Shown here one piece after another: positions 1-8,189 of a DNA stretch of 64,000 nt (positions within the stretch are counted from its first letter, which is position 1; each line of letters begins with the position of its first letter). The DNA lies in the NCBI GenBank assembly GCA_965212525.1, contig CBDBVC010000032.1, positions 1-64,000 of the forward strand. The letters are read 5' to 3'. The notes beneath the pieces are model-generated. The model did no database searches, was not told the origin of the DNA, and saw only the letters and a program-made list of their open reading frames with translations. The position numbers and the translations under genes were made by a program. This DNA comes from SZUA-38 sp965212525 (GTDB lineage: Bacteria > Pseudomonadota > Gammaproteobacteria > Xanthomonadales > SZUA-38).

Positions 1-734
1 ATCGTTGATAAATTCTTCCAGCAGGGCCTTGTCCCCTGCGTCCAGTAGATCGATATCGATCGGATCCGGCCGTTTTCGCCAGGTATTTCCCAGCGCCTGC
101 TTGCGTCGCCAGCGTGCAATGGCAGCGTGATCTCCACTGAGCAACACTGCTGGCACATCACCCTCTGGCATATGCTCCGGACGAGTATAGTGCGGACAAT
201 CGAGCAGCCCATCTGCAAACGAATCCTGCTCGGCTGACTCTGCCTTTCCCAGCGCTCCCGGAATCAACCGGATCACGGCATCAACCACAACGGCTGCTGC
301 CAGTTCACCACCGCTGATGACATAATCCCCGATGGAGAGTTCTTCATCAACGTAGCGGGCAACGAATCGTTCATCGATGCCCTCGTAGCGACCGCAGATC
401 AGCACCAGGTGCTGACGAGTGGCCATGTTTCTGACCTTTTCATGTGTCAGTACCTCACCCTGAGGGCTGAGATAGCTGACCACTGCCGCTTCTTCCGAAG
501 CGCCGGTGACCGACTCAAGCGCCTGCCTGAGGGCGGGTCAACCATCATCACCATTCCGGGACCGCCACCATAGGGTCGGTCGTCAACCGTGGCATGACGG
601 TTACTGGCAAAATCCCGCGGATTCACGCAGTTGATTGTCACCAGCCCCTGATCAATGGCTCGGCCACTGATACTGAAGTTGATCATGTTGTACACGTCTT
701 CCGGAAACAGCGTAATGATGTCGATCTGTATCAT
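1..734 (-). CDS. trmD: tRNA (guanine-N1)-methyltransferase TrmD, frameshifted, 3' end cut by window edge
   Basis: TrmD methylates G37 of tRNAs using S-adenosylmethionine. The N-terminus (MIQIDIITLFP) and the YGGGPGMVMM motif read in one frame from the ATG at 734. The knot-forming part (ICGRYEGIDERF, then SIGDYVISGGELAA) reads in another frame, with the switch near 525-535 at the run CCGCCCTC. Two extra bases or one missing base would restore the frame; homologs run Pro-Leu directly after MVDP, which favours two extra bases. The second frame stays open to base 1, so only the last residues lie outside. The ATG overlaps the rimM stop as ATGA, the usual coupling in the rpsP-rimM-trmD operon. An indel error is more likely than real loss, since the gene is normally essential or nearly so. 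Confidence 0.85.
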
Positions 735-1231
735 TCACTGTCCCAGTCGACTGTGATGCGTCCCTGATCGAGGTCAACCTCGATCACGTATCGGCCCGGC
801 ACCCAGGGAATCAGTTCCTCTGAGCCCGTGTCTGCCAATTGGACAGCCATCACGTCGTTGGCACCGGTTTCCAGCATACGGACCATTGATCCGATTAACT
901 TCTGGCGCTGGTCGTAAACGTCCAGGCCAATCAACTGGTGCCAGTAATATTCACCTTCTGCCGTCTCTGGCAATTGCGACGACAGTATTTCGATGTCTGA
1001 ACCCACCAGTGGCTCTGCACTGGTTCTGTCGTCCAGACCTGGCAGCCGGATCATCAACCCCTTCTGATGGGTCTTTGACTGGTACTGCCGGTATTCATGT
1101 CCACCCACCTGAATGGGCGAATACTGAGTCAGCTGTTCCGGTGGGCTCGCATATGATTTCACCTTGAGCCAGCCTGCCAGTCCATGAACCCCCACGATAC
1201 TGCCGATAATTATCGGACTCGGGCTGTTCAT
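731..1231 (-). CDS. rimM: 16S rRNA processing protein RimM
   Basis: RimM binds ribosomal protein S19 and assists maturation of the 30S head. The 166-residue product has the usual length and two-domain plan. The N-terminal RimM barrel begins with IIIGSIVGVHGLAGWLKVKS, and the PRC-barrel part carries YYWHQLIGLDVYD at about residues 95-107 and ends in ELIPWVPGRYVIEVDLDQ. It lies between rpsP and trmD, 62 bp after the rpsP stop, and its stop codon overlaps the trmD start by four bases. The reading frame is intact, unlike both neighbours. Confidence 0.95.
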   Translation of the reverse strand: MNSPSPIIIGSIVGVHGLAGWLKVKSYASPPEQLTQYSPIQVGGHEYRQYQSKTHQKGLMIRLPGLDDRTSAEPLVGSDIEILSSQLPETAEGEYYWHQLIGLDVYDQRQKLIGSMVRMLETGANDVMAVQLADTGSEELIPWVPGRYVIEVDLDQGRITVDWDSE

Positions 1232-1293
1232 GATGCGATGAGTGATCGTTCATCGCCTTTCAGTTCACAATCAGAACCGGACAATTGCCGGTT

Positions 1294-1553
1294 TCAGGAA
1301 GCGGCCTGCTCGTTGCGGGCTTCCTTGACCAGAGTCGAGACGCGATCAGACATCTGCGCACCAACACCCAGCCAGTAATCAACGCGATCTGTGTTGACGT
1401 GCAGGGCGCTTTTCCTGACCGCGCGCGATCGGATTGAAGTAACCGAGACGCTCGTTGTTTCGACCATCACGCTTGTTGCGGCTGTCAGTCACCACGATGT
1501 GGTAGAACGGACGTTTTTTTCGCGCCACCGCGCGCCAAACGAATTGTAACCAT
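1294..1553 (-). CDS. rpsP: 30S ribosomal protein bS16, two frameshifts in this sequence
   Basis: bS16 is a small-subunit assembly protein. The ATG at 1553 follows an AAGGA ribosome binding site and reads MVTIRLARGGAKK, then breaks at a run of seven A (near 1514-1520) where six would continue as RPFYHIVVTDSRNKRDGRN. A second break falls at GAAAAG near 1408-1413. Removing one A there gives ALHVNTDRVDYWLGVGAQMSD and a stop at 1294. The span is 260 bases, which is 86 codons plus two bases, exactly what two single-base insertions in an 85-residue protein would give. Sequence error in homopolymers is the simplest reading. A near-consensus -10 (TAAAAT, 1699-1704, minus strand) in the 230-bp gap after ffh may start this transcript. 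Confidence 0.88.
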
Positions 1554-1783
1554 CTGTTTCCTTGCCTCTGCCCGATCATCAGGCATTGTTCGAATTATTC
1601 AGTAATGGGGCGTTGTTGTCTGCTCACTGTGACGCCCTGTTGATGACAGGATTGTCTCTGACACAGGCAAATCTGCTTGCCGCCCAAACAAACCGACAAT
1701 TTTACGCGTTTTTCAACAAAAAGAAAGCTTTGTAAGCAATAAAATTGACTAATTTCCGGGCTTGGCCTGTCTGCGATACCCGC

Positions 1784-3157
1784 CTACATTCCGGGGAATC
1801 CACCTGGTGGCAGTTTGCCCTGCAGTTTCTTCATCATGCCCGCCATGCCGGCACCCTTCTTGCCGAACTTCTTCATCATTTTCTGCATCTGGGTGAATTG
1901 CTTGAGCATCTTGTTCAGATCCTGGATCTGCGTCCCTGACCCCTGGGTGATACGACGCTTGCGCGAGCCCTTGCTGATCAGGTTGGGAAAGCGTCTTTCC
2001 TTCGGTGTCATTGAATTGATCATGGCAATCATGCGTGAGGTTTCCTTGTCATTGACCTTGTCCTTGACGGCGTCGGAAATCCCGCTCATGCCCGGCAGCT
2101 TGTCAATCAGGCTGGACATGCCACCCATGTTCATCATCTGCTGCAACTGTGACTTGAAGTCATCAAAATCGAATTTCCTGCCCTTGCTGACCTTGCGTGC
2201 CAGTTTTTCGGCTTCATCACGGTCGACCTTGCGCTGTACTTCCTCGACCAGTGACAACACGTCACCCATACCCAGAATTCGCGACGAAACACGCTCCGGA
2301 TGAAATACCTCAAGGTCATCAATCTTCTCGCCGGCACCGATGAACTTGATCGGCTTGCCCGTAACCACCTTCACCGACAGTGCCGCACCACCGCGCGCAT
2401 CACCATCCGTCTTGGTCAGCACCACACCCGTCAACGGCAGGACATCACCGAAGGCCTTGGCCGTATTGGCGGCATCCTGACCGGTCATGCTGTCTACCAC
2501 GAACAGGGTTTCTGTCGGTGAAATCGCCTGATGGATCTGTCTGACTTCATCCATCATGGCCTGATCGACGGCCAGTCGTCCTGCGGTATCCACCAGCAGT
2601 ACATCAGCCGCCTGCTGCCGCGCAGACTGCAGGGCACCACTGGCGATTGCGACCGGGTTATCCTGACCGGTGGATTCGATGAATCCGACATCTACCTGAT
2701 CGGCCAGCAGTCGCAGCTGTTCGATCGCTGCAGGACGGTAAACGTCACAACTGACCATCATCACCTTCTTGCGATATTGCTCCTTGAGCAACTTGGCAAT
2801 CTTGGCGGCCGTGGTGGTCTTGCCCGCGCCCTGGAGACCGGCCAGCAGCACGATCACAGGCGGTGTTGCCTTCAGGTTCAGTTCCGAGGTGTCGCTACCG
2901 AGAATATCGGTCAGCTCATCCTGAACCACCTTGGTGAACATCTGTCCCGGACTGAGGCTCTTCAGCACTTCGACGCCGAGCGCTCTTTCCCTCACGCGAC
3001 CAATGAACTGCGTGACCACAGGCAGGGCGACATCGGCCTCGAGCAACGCAACCCTGATTTCCCTCAGCGTATCCTTGATATTGTCCTCGGATATCTTTCC
3101 CTGACCTGTCAGTTGCTTGAAGCTGTGGTTGATGCGATCTGCCAGATTCTTGAACAT
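1784..3157 (-). CDS. ffh: signal recognition particle GTPase Ffh
   Basis: Ffh binds 4.5S RNA and signal sequences and delivers ribosomes to FtsY at the inner membrane. The 457-residue product has the N domain helical bundle, the G domain with P-loop GLQGAGKTTTAAK (about residues 107-119), DTAGR, and TKTDGDARGGAALS, then the Met-rich M domain. The M domain includes KGSRKRRITQGSGT and a tail of FTQMQKMMKKFGKKGAGMAGM, and the protein ends in PPGGFPGM. No frame problem is seen. It is the first gene of the minus-strand block leading to rpsP, and is divergent from ypjD as in many gammaproteobacteria. Confidence 0.97.
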   Translation of the reverse strand: MFKNLADRINHSFKQLTGQGKISEDNIKDTLREIRVALLEADVALPVVTQFIGRVRERALGVEVLKSLSPGQMFTKVVQDELTDILGSDTSELNLKATPPVIVLLAGLQGAGKTTTAAKIAKLLKEQYRKKVMMVSCDVYRPAAIEQLRLLADQVDVGFIESTGQDNPVAIASGALQSARQQAADVLLVDTAGRLAVDQAMMDEVRQIHQAISPTETLFVVDSMTGQDAANTAKAFGDVLPLTGVVLTKTDGDARGGAALSVKVVTGKPIKFIGAGEKIDDLEVFHPERVSSRILGMGDVLSLVEEVQRKVDRDEAEKLARKVSKGRKFDFDDFKSQLQQMMNMGGMSSLIDKLPGMSGISDAVKDKVNDKETSRMIAMINSMTPKERRFPNLISKGSRKRRITQGSGTQIQDLNKMLKQFTQMQKMMKKFGKKGAGMAGMMKKLQGKLPPGGFPGM

Positions 3158-3251
3158 AGTCGTGTTCGCTCCGCTCTGTCTTTATCTCGGTGTCACAGTC
3201 CTGATTCGGCAAGCACAGGCTGCGTTGTGATCATCAATGGATCAATTCACC

Positions 3252-3260
3252 ATTATACCA
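3252..3260 (-). promoter_or_regulatory. extended -10 promoter element for ffh
   Basis: On the minus strand the bases read TGGTATAAT, a perfect -10 hexamer with the TGn extension. No good -35 is seen 16-18 bp upstream, which is tolerable for extended -10 promoters. It would place the start of ffh mRNA near 3245, about 88 nt ahead of the ATG. Confidence 0.55.
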
Positions 3261-3361
3261 GCTCGATGAATGGCGTACACAGCCGAAGCTGCTGAACCAT
3301 TCTGTAACGCTTATTTGTCACAGGGGCTTGCCAGTATGAGTGAATATGCGATCATTGCGCG

Positions 3362-4162
3362 ATGACTGTGATGATTACTGCCCTGGCGGCATCGGTGTTT
3401 TACATTTTCGGCTTCGGCTTGCAGCTGAAGCATCTGCGCAGTAACACTGCCATCAATCCGATGACACTGCATGGCGTCATCATGCCTGCGCTGTGCCTGC
3501 ATCTGATTGTGCTGTGGCTGACGGTGTACTCGGGATTGCACACGGATCTGCGTTTTTACAACGCCCTCTCGCTTATCCTGTTTCTGTCCTGTACGGGCAT
3601 TTACCTGGCACGCGCCCGTCTGATGCAGCTAAATCTGCTGCTGATCTTCACCCCTCTGGCTGCCGTGGCACTGCTGTTGCAGGGCATGTTCCAGTATCCG
3701 GATCCGGTGGCACAGGGATTCGAATGGCAGATACAGATTCACATTGCACTGGCTGTGATTGCGTTTTCCGTGCTGGCGATCGGTGCCGCACAGGCACTGG
3801 CACTGGCATTCCAGCAGCGGTCCCTGAAGACCGGCATGGAAGGTCGATTGATGGGCTGGTTTCCTCCGCTGGACCACATGGAAAAGCTGTTGTTCCAGAT
3901 GATCGCCATCGGTTTCGTGCTGCTGACGCTGACCCTGCTCAGCGGTGTCCTGTTTGTCGAAAACCTGTTCGAACAGGCCCTGGTACACAAGACCGTCCTG
4001 TCGGTCATCGCATGGTTTCTGTTTGGTGGCCTGCTGATCGGACATTTTCGATTTGGCTGGCGTGGCAACAAGGCAACACGTCTGACACTGATCGCCATGG
4101 CCCTGTTATTGCTGGCCTATCTGGGCAGCAAACTCGTTCTGGAATTGATATTACAGCGCTGA
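3362..4162 (+). CDS. ypjD: YpjD/CcsA-type cytochrome c assembly family membrane protein
   Basis: The 266-residue product is almost all hydrophobic helices, about eight membrane segments, with conserved-looking histidines in THLHG-like positions (LHGVIMPALCLH near residue 40, IQIHIALAVIAF near 130, LVHKTVLSVIAW near 215). This is the pattern of the HemX/CcsA-related YpjD family. Its place between divergent ffh and a CorB-type gene repeats the E. coli order ffh-ypjD-corB, and is the strongest evidence. CcsA relatives handle haem in cytochrome c maturation, but the role of YpjD is not settled and no specific substrate can be read here. ATG at 3371 is an alternative start. Confidence 0.85.
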   Translation: MTVMITALAASVFYIFGFGLQLKHLRSNTAINPMTLHGVIMPALCLHLIVLWLTVYSGLHTDLRFYNALSLILFLSCTGIYLARARLMQLNLLLIFTPLAAVALLLQGMFQYPDPVAQGFEWQIQIHIALAVIAFSVLAIGAAQALALAFQQRSLKTGMEGRLMGWFPPLDHMEKLLFQMIAIGFVLLTLTLLSGVLFVENLFEQALVHKTVLSVIAWFLFGGLLIGHFRFGWRGNKATRLTLIAMALLLLAYLGSKLVLELILQR

Positions 4163-4212
4163 TACCATAGATCCGACGGTATCGATTCACGAGAGTTGTC
4201 AGGACTTCATTA

Positions 4213-5493
4213 TTGGACGCCATTCCCTATAGCACCCTGGTCACGTTGCTGATCATACTGCTGATACTGTCTGCCTTTTTTTCCAGCTCCGAAACCGCAT
4301 TGATGGCGATCAATCGCTATCGACTCAAGCACAAGGCCAAGAACGGCAACAAGGCCGCCATTCGAACACTGCGGCTGCTGAAAAAACCGGATCGCCTGAT
4401 CGGCATCATCCTGCTGGGTAACAACCTGGTCAATATCTTTGCGGCCTCGGTCTCGACAGTGATCGCCATCAAGCTGATCGGCGACAAGGGCCCACTGGTT
4501 GCTCCGCTGGTGCTGACCCCGCTGATGCTGATCTTCTCCGAGGTTGCCCCCAAGACCTGGGCTGCGGTGAGACCAGAGTCGCTGGCCCTGCCCGCGTCAG
4601 CTCCATTACTTGTCCTGCTCAAACTGTTCTACCCGGTTGTCGCCGTCATCAACAGCATTGCCAATCTTTTGCTGAAACCCTTTGGCCTTGATCGGTCGGA
4701 AGTGGAACATGCCGACCAACTGTCACTGGAAGAGATAGAATCGCTGCTCAACGACACCAACAAGGACAACGATCGTCATCACAACATGCTGTTGAACATC
4801 CTCGACCTGCAGAACGCCACGGTGGCCGATATCCTGGTACCGCGAACCGAGGTCATGGGCATCGATCTGGAGGATGACTGGGACCAGATCATCGAACAGA
4901 TCACCAACAGCTTCTACACCCGACTGCCCATCTACACCGGTAACATCGACAACGTTATTGGTATATTGCATGTGCGCACCGTGATCTCCAGGCTGGCACG
5001 TGGTGAACTGGACATGAAATCGTTGCGGCAGACCGTTCGCAAGCCGTATTTCATTCCCGAAACCACAACACTGACCCAGCAACTGCTCGAGTTTCAGGAG
5101 CGTGAGCGACGGATGGCACTGGTGGTCGATGAATACGGCGACATTCAGGGGCTGCTGACGCTCGATGATATTCTCGAAGATGTGGTGGGACAGTTCACCA
5201 CCGAACCGAAGAGCCGTCTCAGTCGAGTGCACAAGAATCGTGATGGTTCATTCATCGTCGATGGAGGTGAGAATGTCAGAAGCCTCAACCGCCGACTGGG
5301 CTGGACACTGCCCACCGAGGGTGCACGCACCCTCAACGGACTGATCCTGGAAACTGCCGAGACAATTCCCGAGAAGAACACCACAATCACCATCGCTGAT
5401 CTGGACATGTGTATCAGTGAAATCGAGGAAAATGTGATCAAGTCGGTTCGTATCATGCGACATCAGGCTGAGACCGAAACCACCCGCGAGTAA
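4213..5493 (+). CDS. corB: CorB/YfjD-type CNNM and CBS-domain membrane protein
   Basis: Family members take part in magnesium/cobalt homeostasis and are relatives of CNNM transporters. The 426-residue protein has an N-terminal CNNM (DUF21) membrane domain over about residues 1-180 with FFSSSETALMAINRYRLK and the LLGNNLVNIFAAS segment, a CBS pair at about 195-320 (VPRTEVMGID, FYTRLPIYTG, LVVDEYGDIQGLLTLDD), and a C-terminal CorC/HlyC transporter-associated domain (FIVDGGENVRSLNRRLGW). The start at 4213 is TTG; no ATG in this frame lies close by. It follows ypjD by 50 bp and is probably cotranscribed. Transport activity is inferred from the family. Confidence 0.9.
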   Translation: MDAIPYSTLVTLLIILLILSAFFSSSETALMAINRYRLKHKAKNGNKAAIRTLRLLKKPDRLIGIILLGNNLVNIFAASVSTVIAIKLIGDKGPLVAPLVLTPLMLIFSEVAPKTWAAVRPESLALPASAPLLVLLKLFYPVVAVINSIANLLLKPFGLDRSEVEHADQLSLEEIESLLNDTNKDNDRHHNMLLNILDLQNATVADILVPRTEVMGIDLEDDWDQIIEQITNSFYTRLPIYTGNIDNVIGILHVRTVISRLARGELDMKSLRQTVRKPYFIPETTTLTQQLLEFQERERRMALVVDEYGDIQGLLTLDDILEDVVGQFTTEPKSRLSRVHKNRDGSFIVDGGENVRSLNRRLGWTLPTEGARTLNGLILETAETIPEKNTTITIADLDMCISEIEENVIKSVRIMRHQAETETTRE

Positions 5494-5572
5494 CCGTTTG
5501 CGAGCCATCAATTGGCACAATTGCATCTTCACACCGACTCGAGAGCCCTGTATCGAGAACCGTTGTCACTGT

Positions 5573-5601
5573 TTGCAAGTGCACCCGGATAACCCTATAT
5601 T
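5573..5601 (+). promoter_or_regulatory. sigma70-type promoter for the PilZ gene
   Basis: TTGCAA (5573-5578) and TATATT (5596-5601) are separated by exactly 17 bp. Transcription would begin near 5608. That leaves a 37-nt leader before ATG 5645 but only about 10 nt before the upstream TTG at 5618, so it supports the ATG as start. Confidence 0.6.
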
Positions 5602-5644
5602 GTGCTGAGAAAAGTATTTGCCGATACTCAGGATTCCAGAACCC

Positions 5645-6013
5645 ATGCAACGTGATCAAGAACCGGATGAGCGCAGGCGTTTCAGCCGAATCAATTTCGA
5701 AGCCACTGTCGATGTCATTTCGGCTGGTCAACGATGGAAGTCCGTGTTGATTGATATCTCGCTCAAGGGCGCACTGCTGCAATTGCCATCTGATTTCGAG
5801 GCCAGGGCCAATCACGAATATCAGGTAGAAATATCGCTCGATAACGGAGAACAGATCATCATGGATACACAGCTCGCGCATCAGCGTGATGACTGTATCG
5901 GCTTTGCCTGTAACCGGATTGGCATGGACAGTTTCACCCGACTGAAGCGGCTGGTTGAACTGAACCTTGGTGATCCTGACCTGCTGAACCGCGAACTGTC
6001 TGCTCTGGGATAA
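5645..6013 (+). CDS. PilZ domain protein
   Basis: PilZ domains bind cyclic di-GMP. This 122-residue protein is little more than the domain. The arginine motif is ERRRFSRINFEA at about residues 9-20 and the second motif is DISLKGALLQLP (D-x-S-x-x-G) at about 42-53, both in the expected places and complete, so binding is likely. An in-frame TTG at 5618 would add nine residues, but the promoter spacing and the compact ERRRF start seen in relatives favour ATG 5645. It stands alone between corB and a sulfotransferase. The effector target cannot be read from the sequence; motility, adhesion and polysaccharide export are typical family outputs. Confidence 0.88.
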   Translation: MQRDQEPDERRRFSRINFEATVDVISAGQRWKSVLIDISLKGALLQLPSDFEARANHEYQVEISLDNGEQIIMDTQLAHQRDDCIGFACNRIGMDSFTRLKRLVELNLGDPDLLNRELSALG

Positions 6014-6064
6014 ACCTGCTTCAGGTCGCGGAAACCAAATCTTCCGGTACTCGCGCGGACAATC

Positions 6065-6694
6065 ATGCTGATATCCGATTCTCACCAGTTCATCTTCGTT
6101 CATGTTCGCAAGGCGGCCGGTACCACCCTGCGTACGGTGCTGCAACCCCATGCACTGCCCTATCGTCACAGTCGCTGGCGCAGACTCATCAGCCACGCCG
6201 GTCTACTGCGTGATTACCGCCGATATGCGTTTCGGCCACACGAGCCACTGAGTACAGCTCAGCGTATCATGCCTGAGCAGATCTACTCATCATTGTTCAA
6301 GTTTGCCTTCGTGCGCAACCCCTGGGAACGACTGGTCTCCGAATACCACTACATCCTCGACAACCCGGCTCACCATCGTCATCACAGGGTCAGTCGACTG
6401 GGTGATTTCGAATCGTTCATCCACTATCAGGCCGCACGCGAGGATGCCCATCAATTCCGTCAGCTGTGTCACCTGGATGGTGAACCTGGCCTGGATTTCA
6501 CCGGTCGTGTGGAGTCATTCGAACATGACTGGCAACGTGTCGCTGAACGTCTGGGTCTGGACCAGGCGCTGCCGGAAAGACTGAATCAGGGGCCACGGGT
6601 CGATTATCGTGATCTGTACACAGACCGCAGCCGGGGTATGGTTGCACAACTGTGGCAACGCGATATCGAACTGTTCGAATACCAGTTTGACTGA
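6065..6694 (+). CDS. sulfotransferase family 2 protein
   Basis: The 209-residue product carries both PAPS-binding signatures of carbohydrate-type sulfotransferases. The 5'-phosphosulfate loop is FIFVHVRKAAGTTLR at about residues 9-23 (human-type consensus HxxKAAGT) and the 3'-phosphate element is FAFVRNPWERLVSEYHY at about 79-95. The enzyme would transfer sulfate from PAPS to a sugar or other hydroxyl; the acceptor is unknown. It has no signal peptide. It lies 51 bp after the PilZ gene and ends six bases before the convergent radA end. There is no glycan cluster in the window to suggest a substrate. Confidence 0.85.
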   Translation: MLISDSHQFIFVHVRKAAGTTLRTVLQPHALPYRHSRWRRLISHAGLLRDYRRYAFRPHEPLSTAQRIMPEQIYSSLFKFAFVRNPWERLVSEYHYILDNPAHHRHHRVSRLGDFESFIHYQAAREDAHQFRQLCHLDGEPGLDFTGRVESFEHDWQRVAERLGLDQALPERLNQGPRVDYRDLYTDRSRGMVAQLWQRDIELFEYQFD

Positions 6695-6700
6695 CCGTTT

Positions 6701-8065
6701 CTAAAGCTGCTCTATCGCCTCGGACAATCGGCGCACGGCAATGATCTTCATGTCGATATCCGGCAGTGACTGTGCATTGGCATGCGGAATGATCGCTGTC
6801 TCGAAACCGTGCTTGGCCGCTTCACGCAAACGCTCCTCGCCATTGTGCACCGGTCGCACTTCGCCCGAAAGCCCGACTTCGCCGAAAGCAATCAGGCTGC
6901 GATTGAGTATCCGCTCACTCAGTGATGACCAGATCGCCATCGCCAGCGGCAGATCCACCGCCGTCTCGGATATTCTGAGCCCGCCAACAATATTGATGAA
7001 GACATCCTGATCATGAAGTTCAAGTCCGCAGTGACGTTGCAGCACGGCCAGCAACATGGCCAGTCGATTCTGCTCCATGCCCACAACAACGCGGCGCGGG
7101 TTACCCAGGTGCGAGGATGCCACCAGTGCCTGCAATTCGATCAGCATCGGACGAGTGCCTTCACGAGTCACCACAATGGCGCTGCCGGCAGCTTCATCGC
7201 CCTGACCGGAAAGGAAGATCGCCGAAGGATTGCTGACGGCGCGCAAGCCGGTACCTGTCATGGCAAAGACACCGAGTTCATTGGCCGCACCAAACCGGTT
7301 CTTCAATGCCCTGATCACACGGTATCGACTGCCGGCACTGCCCTCGAAATACAGCACGGCATCGACCATGTGTTCGAGTACGCGCGGGCCGGCGATACCG
7401 CCTTCCTTGGTCACATGACCCACCAGAATCACCGTGGTATTCGTACTCTTGGCGTGCCGCAGCAAGGCAGCCGTGGATTCCCTCACCTGGGCAACAGATC
7501 CTGGTGCCGACTGCAATTGTTCACTGTAGAGTGTCTGGATTGAATCGATGACGACGACAGAGGGTTTCTGGTTGGCCAGCTGAGCGAGGATCTGTTCGAC
7601 CGATGTTTCTGCCAGGCAGTCGATGCGACTGGCATCAAGCTCGAGCCTGCTGGCACGCATGGCAATCTGCTGCAGTGATTCCTCACCCGTCACGTAGAGA
7701 CAGTCCAGTCGTTCTGACAGACTGGCCATGACCTGCAGCAGCAGCGTGGACTTTCCGATACCCGGATCGCCACCCAGCAATACAACGGAACCGTTCACCA
7801 GTCCGCCACCAAGAACCCGGTCAAGCTCGGGATCGGTGGTTGATTCACGACTGTCCTCACTCAGACCCACATCCGCCAGTCGCGTCACGCTGGCATGGGC
7901 TTCACTGCCGGCATAGCTGCTGTAGCGGTTCTGACCACCCTTGCTGCCGGACACGATCTGTTCTGTCATGGTGTTCCATTGCTGACAATCCGGGCACTGT
8001 CCCTGCCACTTGGTACTCATACCGCCACATTCGGTACAGACATACTGTTGCTTGTTCTTTGCCAT
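6701..8065 (-). CDS. radA: DNA repair protein RadA (Sms)
   Basis: RadA is a hexameric RecA-like helicase that drives branch migration at recombination intermediates. The 454-residue protein has the N-terminal zinc finger (C10, C13, C24, C27 in CTECGG and CPDC), the Walker A loop GGDPGIGKST at about 98-107, VVVIDSIQTLYS as Walker B, the RadA-specific KNRFGAANELG motif near 255, and a C-terminal Lon-protease-like domain (VFINIVGGLRISETAVDLPL). All expected parts are present and the length is normal. It is convergent with the sulfotransferase and divergent from pspF. Confidence 0.97.
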   Translation of the reverse strand: MAKNKQQYVCTECGGMSTKWQGQCPDCQQWNTMTEQIVSGSKGGQNRYSSYAGSEAHASVTRLADVGLSEDSRESTTDPELDRVLGGGLVNGSVVLLGGDPGIGKSTLLLQVMASLSERLDCLYVTGEESLQQIAMRASRLELDASRIDCLAETSVEQILAQLANQKPSVVVIDSIQTLYSEQLQSAPGSVAQVRESTAALLRHAKSTNTTVILVGHVTKEGGIAGPRVLEHMVDAVLYFEGSAGSRYRVIRALKNRFGAANELGVFAMTGTGLRAVSNPSAIFLSGQGDEAAGSAIVVTREGTRPMLIELQALVASSHLGNPRRVVVGMEQNRLAMLLAVLQRHCGLELHDQDVFINIVGGLRISETAVDLPLAMAIWSSLSERILNRSLIAFGEVGLSGEVRPVHNGEERLREAAKHGFETAIIPHANAQSLPDIDMKIIAVRRLSEAIEQL

Positions 8066-8189
8066 GTTGTCCCTTCTGGCTCAATGTCAGCTGTAGTGCA
8101 GCGCGCTAGTGTAACAGTTCTGACTTCTGGCACGCGACGAATAGCGTTGAATCCTGTTTAATTGTGCCATCATTTCTGGTGAGGAATTG

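Noticed and set aside
533..545. Programmed frameshift in trmD
   Set aside because: No slippery heptamer of the known type is present, TrmD is not known to be frameshifted, and two further indels in rpsP close by favour sequence error.
2531..3295. Open frame of 254 codons on the plus strand opposite ffh
   Set aside because: It is antisense to the conserved ffh G domain, has no recognisable motif and no start context; a codon-bias shadow.
8136..8160. Possible sigma54 promoter (TGGCACG) upstream of pspF
   Set aside because: The -24 element fits but the -12 TTGC element is missing at the required spacing.
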